The notes beneath the pieces were generated by a model. It had not been told where the DNA came from, ran no database searches, and worked only from the letters and a program-made list of their open reading frames with translations. Below are positions 59,000-64,000 of a DNA stretch of 64,000 nt, in pieces. Every line of letters begins with the position of its first letter. Positions within the stretch are counted from its first letter, which is position 1. The position numbers were made by a program, and so were the translations under genes. Source of the DNA: Diphasiastrum complanatum (lineage: Eukaryota; Streptophyta; Lycopodiopsida; Lycopodiales; Lycopodiaceae). The DNA lies in contig CM055101.1 of the NCBI GenBank assembly GCA_029204225.1, positions 35,891,648-35,955,647 on the forward strand. Direction: 5' to 3'.

Positions 59000-60500
59000 T
59001 GATATTTCTTCCCTCCTCAAGGAACATCGTCCACGATGGTAAAATAAGGGTACTATGCATGCAAACCATGCAAGGTCTCCCAGGTAGCATAAGTGAGATG
59101 TCTACCCTGCCACACAACCAAGTACTCACAAATCAAACGGTTTCTAAGATGTCTCTCTCTCTCCGGTCCAATACTTTGTCAGGTTCGTGCATTACCATGC
59201 TCCTGAAACAAAACAAGTCCATCAGTTAGCAAGTTATCAGCCTCATGTAAAACTCTCTTTAAGCGTGACACATAAAAGACATGATGAACTTTAAAATCCT
59301 AATTTAAAAGCAACATTTCTATTAGGAGGTGATGCATATGGCAAATCATAAGTAAATACATCCACAAACTCACTCCTAATTTCACGGTCTAGGTTAGCTG
59401 AAGTGTTGTCTTGCAACTGCCACATGCTACTCTCACTAGTGCTAGTAGTCATATCTAGCAGAAAACAAACATACATACTCTCACAGCTTACCTTACGCAG
59501 CTGCGTAGCTGAGACCAATGGTCCTGGAGGCACATCCCGCTCACCATGAATGAAATGAAGCTTACCACCATGCTGAAACTCGTATACATCATGAGCATCC
59601 CAAGCTATGCAAGCCTTCTGCATTGCATCTCCAAAATGACATCAAAGTGTGCCAAGTGAGTTACCCCAAAATCCAACTCCTCAGAATAACTATGAATAGT
59701 TAAAGACATACTCACAACCCTCGTGTCTCAAATCTCTATATTCTTTTCATCGGCCATCTCAATTGTGTACTAGTACTTGGACAGTCATGTGCTCACTTTT
59801 AACTTCTTAACAAAAGTTGAACTAATCACACCCCAGTTTCGAATAGAACTAAAATACTTCTACCACAAAACTGTCCATGCATAGCTATCAAGGAAGTGTC
59901 AGAAAATTGATACCCATAATGCGCTTTTGATAATGTCACTAGAGGAGCCATGTCTGCCTTCAACAACACAGAAACATTCATCAATCAAAGACATTGGGAT
60001 TAGCTTTTTATGAGATCTCTTGCCCTCTCTTGGTCCTGTGGCAATAACATAGAGCGTTGACCCCCTTGGTCATTAGGCCGCCCATACAACTCTTTGCCTT
60101 TCAGAACACCCACCCCTTTACCCTTTTGGCCACCTAGAGCTTGCCCTTGTCCTTGGCGTTGCCATTGGCCTTTGAACTTCTTGAATTTACACTTACCCCA
60201 AGGAATTTGGCCCCCTTGGGCTTGACCACCTGAGGTTCCCGCAGCTAGTTCATGGGACTTTTTCTCATATTCATAGGAAATAGCCATCTGAATAGCATTC
60301 TAGATGGAACGACCGCAAACTCTTCCTAAGTCCTTCAATAAAATGAAACATCTATAAATACATGGGCACTTTCTCATGGATCCTCATCAACGCTTTTCTA
60401 TATCGATCAGCATATTCTTGAACCGACCTTGATGAAGAATTCATCACATATTTATACATAGGTAGCTCGGATCTAAGCATTTTAAGCTTCTCTGAACTCA
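59000..60500 (-). mobile_element. Reversed Ty3/gypsy chromovirus, internally deleted
   Basis: Minus strand, in order: a gag capsid part at 60500-60260 (MLRSELPMYKYVMNSSSRSV, YADRYRKALMRIHEKVPMY, MFHFIEGLRKSLRSF); a Gln/Gly/Lys-rich segment (60287-60000); a protease-RT junction at 59623-59291 ending REIRSEFVDVFTYDLPYASP; a chromodomain near 59150-59030 (EYLVVWQGRHLTYATWETLH); then a purine tract and an LTR start near 59005. Reverse transcriptase, RNase H and most of integrase are missing between the RT start and the chromodomain. Stops are frequent. The chromodomain is a different copy from that at 10.1 kb. Confidence 0.78.
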
Positions 60501-61560
60501 ACATAAGCTAACCCTAACATCTAACCTAATTGATTATTGGATCCACCCTAATTAGGAGTCTAGATCTCAAGATCCAAAAACAATGAAAATCATGTTATTT
60601 TTGGGTCCTATTTTCTCTCTACCCTATCTATATACTTTTTGGCCTCTTTTCAAAGGTGCCACCACAATGTAACATGTAGAATAAAGCTTTCGAAAATCAT
60701 TCTATGCTATTTGGCACGTGTGGCATCCAAGTGACGTGGCCATCTTACCAATTACAAGTCAAGCTAGAATTGTGAAATTTTAACACTCCTACTCATAATT
60801 TAGCTTGATGAGACTATCCTGGATCAATAATTAATACATGCATAAAGACAACATTATTATCAGGTTCTTGATGTGTGTAGTGAGTCATTACAATAAGAAC
60901 ATAATTTGAGCTCCAAGTTGTCAAATGTAGTGAGAGCTCAATAAAGGTTGTCTTCAAGATCCAAGCTTTGTCTTTGGTAGTTTGTTGAATGAACACCTTG
61001 GGCTACAAAATGAAAGTCTCCTCCTCAAAATAAACATGAAAAACAACAGCCTTCCATAAGATCCAACTTTTGTATGAAACACATACAACCAACGCTTGAT
61101 ATGCCACCATCTTGACTTCATCCAACAAAACAATGAACTCCAACTTGGCATCCCCTTCCAATGAAGGTCTTCATTACTTGGAAATTCAAGAGTGAATGGA
61201 TCACAAGATGAGGCCTTTGATTTTTATTTGAAAATTCAATCAAAGTAGTAGTGAGCACCATTTCATCATCATAAGATATAGGATGAAAAACAATGTTCAT
61301 ACTAGCATCATCAAAGGACATTGTCAAATTCATGACATGTTTTCTATCAAACATAAAGTAAGATGAGTAAAGGAAGATATAAATAAGCTTCCTTGTTGCT
61401 CATTTCTCTTTACTCAAGCCTTCATAATGATGTAGATTCAGGTCTCCTTTTCCTTGAGCAAGTGCTCCTTCTCGGGTTCCTCCTTGATGTCTTTTTCCTT
61501 CATCATGCCCACTCCCTCTTGGTGTTGATGATGAAAACATGGATCCAAACCATGATCTTC
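60501..61560. other. No gene recognised
   Basis: Short frames on the minus strand (for example 61118-61354). Their composition resembles degraded pol, but no motif can be named. Confidence 0.35.
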
Positions 61561-62335
61561 TTCAAGACTCAAGAAATTTGTTTTCAAGTCTCAAAACCTG
61601 AATGTTTTCCTTTTCAACATGATAATCTTTCAGGTCAACAAAACAATCACAAAGATGATTTATGCCAAATTGACTAGCCCTCAAATGCTTACCAGTGGCA
61701 ATCTGCATTATATACTTGTTGAACTCGAAGCTAATGAGGCCAAATACTCTTATATGGAGATAAGTGTCTTTCAAGGATGATTCACTTACTCCATACAAGG
61801 TTCACAATATGCCTCTTTGAAAATGAAGTCACAATCTTTCAACTTATAAATGAAAATATCATGCTTACTTCTAGCACATTCAAGAGTAAGTAGACATGAC
61901 AACCATCCGGCATTCCATACTCTAGAATTCAAAGCAAATTCATTACAAACTTTGACAAATGAAGTAAAAAATGTACCCCCCTCTCCAACTTTCATTTCCT
62001 TGTCCACAAAAATGAGCATTGATAGCTCCATCTTTGCTCTTGTGGCTCTTTGAAATAGTTGAAGCTCTCGAGTTTTGCTCCTCCTCTTGATCAAGCTCCT
62101 CCTTGATATCAACCATATTTTTTCCAATATGATTGTTAGAGGATTCATCATTAAAGCTTACAAACATTGTGGCTCCACCATTGCTCCTTGTGTTTGCAAA
62201 ATGTACATCCAAATGGATCAACTTAAGAGGGTGAGTAGGTTTAGTGATAGAGTTATAGAAAGGCAACCTATGTTCTGTATCCAAAGCACAACAATAGGAA
62301 CAGCACTTCAAAAAATGCAAAATTTTGTTCTCCAA
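61561..62335 (-). mobile_element. Degraded copia integrase
   Basis: Minus-strand 62335-62130 gives HRLPFYNSITKPTHPLKLIH and GGATMFVSFNDESSN, matching the copia integrase start (HRLPF ... LELIHSDV ... YFVTFIDDxS). 61798-61562 gives HIRVFGLISFEF, like the later HLRVFGCxAF motif. The core between them is shifted or lost. Very old copy. Confidence 0.6.
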
Positions 62336-62739
62336 TCATTGATAATCTTGGAAAAAGCTCAACACCTGTCCAAGATATTGACATGACAAATTTCAGTGGG
62401 ATCAATCCAAATTCCAACTACTTCCAAGATCAAAATTTTATATCCATTTGCAGTATCCTGGGTCTACTTACAAACTACCTTCAAAAGTACATTGGTGTGC
62501 AACCATGGGCACTAGAATAGTCACAGAAAGAGCATGTACAATGACCCTGATCTTGACAGCTTTCTTTTGATAAACTGTGACATGACCTAGAACTAAAGAG
62601 CAACATTAGTCATAGTGATACTTTGAAACATGGACAGGAGAAAGGACAATTCTCATCCATATCACAACTCATCACTAACTGACACATTCATCATATGTAC
62701 AGAGTATTTTGGAACTTGTCCATCAGTTTCAGCCATCAA
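62336..62739. other. 3' flank of the minus-strand gene
   Basis: No coding signal; probably the 3' UTR and spacer of the gene ending at 62740. Confidence 0.4.
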
Positions 62740-64000
62740 TTATGCACCCAAAGGGTCTGCAACCAACACATCAAAATCACTAACTGTCCACTCGGCAGTT
62801 TCATCTTGGTTGCTGATATAAATTTCTGTGCCAACGTCGATGGATGGCCATACTCTTTCGGCTGCTGGAGTTCCGGGATCCTGTCCAAAACCATAAACAA
62901 AACAATTTGAAGTTGTAATGACAATCACTTAAATTCCCCATTAACAAATTGATGCCATAATTGCAAACAATAAAATTCTTCAGATATTGAGCTCTGTTAT
63001 ATTAAAACATGGACTTTAGGTACCAAAGAAAGCCTCCTTACTCATCACTTTCAAGATAGCTGCTATACATTTAAGATGCCAAATGCTTCAAAAATAATAA
63101 CTGAAATGTTCAACTGATTACTCTTTTTATGTAAAATCCAAAATATCAAATTATGCTAGTTTTGGATGTGGCTTATTGGACCATAGGTGCACTGGTTATA
63201 TGCATGCTAGCAAGGAAAAAGATGTTGAGAAACTGCATTGGCATACAAGCCAAGTAACCTCCAACTGAAGTTCTGGACTCAAAAAAAGTTTTCTAAGTCT
63301 TCAGAGGTATAGCAGAATGTTTGGGCAAATGATTTAAGACCTGTATTATGAAGATCTAATGGTAAGAGGAAAAATCTACACAATCAGTGTAATTAAACTG
63401 TGATAATAGAAAAGAGAGCAACATACCACAATTTTGTCAGAAAATTTAGATTGTCCAGGCTTGGGCATTAAGATTAAGTCTTATATGAGTAGATAAGCCA
63501 AGTAACATCTAAAAACGAAGTCCTGGATTCTGAAAAATGACTTCTAAGTCTTCACAGGTCCGGCAGAATGTTTTGGCAAATGATTTTAAGGCCTATATTA
63601 TGTAGACAGCAACATGTGAACACACTCCACAAAGTTTTGTCAGAAAATAAAAGAAGTGAGCAAATAAAAGAAAGTTGTGTTTTAAGCGGAACAAGCAGCT
63701 ATCCTGAAGGAGAAATCAAGCTGTAGATTCACCTAAGGGTCTTTGGTTTATTTCTATAGTCATTTGCATTTAGATATTACACGAAGATCCTGGAAGCAGT
63801 GAACTTCTGACAAAAAAGGTTGAAAGCTTTACTCTTACAATAAGTAGAGCATTAGAAACCCATCATCTCACGGTTGAGCCACCAACCTGATAGAAATAGA
63901 GCCGATTTGATAGAGCTCCCACATCCAGCTCCCATGTTCTAGGGTCTCCAATCCAACCTTCACCCTTTTGAGCAGGGTATCCATGAACTGCCCATTCAGG
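62740..64000 (-). CDS. Last exons of an unrecognised minus-strand gene (partial)
   Basis: An exon at 64000-63887 (114 bp, phase 0, donor CAG-GTTGGT) encodes PEWAVHGYPAQKGEGWIGDP and ELDVGALSNRLYFYQ. A terminal exon at 62880-62740 follows an acceptor TTTTGGACAG and encodes DPGTPAAERVWPSIDVGTEI, YISNQDETAEWTV and DFDVLVADPLGA, then TAA. The two join in frame; the 1-kb gap between them shows no further clear exon. Both peptides look well conserved in style (Trp/Gly/Asp-rich, no lesions), so this is probably a working gene whose front lies outside the window. I cannot name the family. Confidence 0.55.

Overview
The window looks like nuclear DNA of a land plant with a large, repeat-rich genome. 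It holds spliced genes with GT-AG introns, a plant-type long-chain-base phosphate phosphatase, remains of a plant HEXO2-type beta-hexosaminidase, and many decayed Ty1/copia and Ty3/gypsy LTR retrotransposons, several with the TGGTATCAGAGC-type initiator-tRNA primer site usual in plant copia elements. I cannot name the species. A fern, lycophyte or other large-genome lineage would fit, but that is a guess. Nothing bacterial, no CRISPR array and no rRNA gene was seen.

Layout. 1-1.7 kb: remains of a histone-H3-like gene with an unusual C-terminal extension and two in-frame stops, followed by two exon-like segments. 2.2-10.8 kb: nested retrotransposon debris: a copia protease scrap, a gypsy gag-protease block, a long reversed copia element (5.47-8.75 kb), a 667-bp dispersed repeat and a chromovirus tail with its LTR. 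11-14.6 kb: non-coding sequence with local tandem repeats. 14.86-18.26 kb: an intact eight-exon gene for a PAP2-type sphingoid long-chain-base phosphate phosphatase (468 aa). 18.9-29.4 kb: an orphan exon, a 109-bp duplication, a tRNA-derived SINE and parts of two reversed copia elements. 29.74-31.23 kb: a beta-hexosaminidase (GH20) pseudogene with at least five lesions, split by a (CT)66 tract and a C36 tract. 31.2-34.8 kb: copia RT remains, a coiled-coil ORF and an LTR with a doubled primer site. 34.77-40.57 kb: the most complete element, a copia with two LTRs, gag and pol, inactivated by many stops. 40.8-44.9 kb: an orphan membrane-protein exon, an LTR plus gag fragment of a second copia family, and the second copy of the 667-bp dispersed repeat. 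46.7-48.5 kb: a 288-bp tandem duplication followed by an intact Cgr1/CCDC86-like nucleolar protein gene (186 aa). 49.2-49.9 kb: an A-B-A-X-B duplication. 52-56 kb: a second SINE, a reversed LTR and a copia RT/RNase H block with its LTR. 59-62.3 kb: a reversed chromovirus and a degraded copia integrase. 62.74-64 kb: the last exons of an unrecognised minus-strand gene that runs off the window.

Only two genes look complete and functional: the lipid phosphate phosphatase and the Cgr1-like gene. They share no pathway and are simply neighbours in a transposon-rich region. No convincing multi-gene system was found. The most unusual single item is the H3-fold reading frame at the left edge, because an extended, apparently spliced H3-domain protein is not a standard plant gene. 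Both of its stops are one C-to-T change away from the residue expected in H3.
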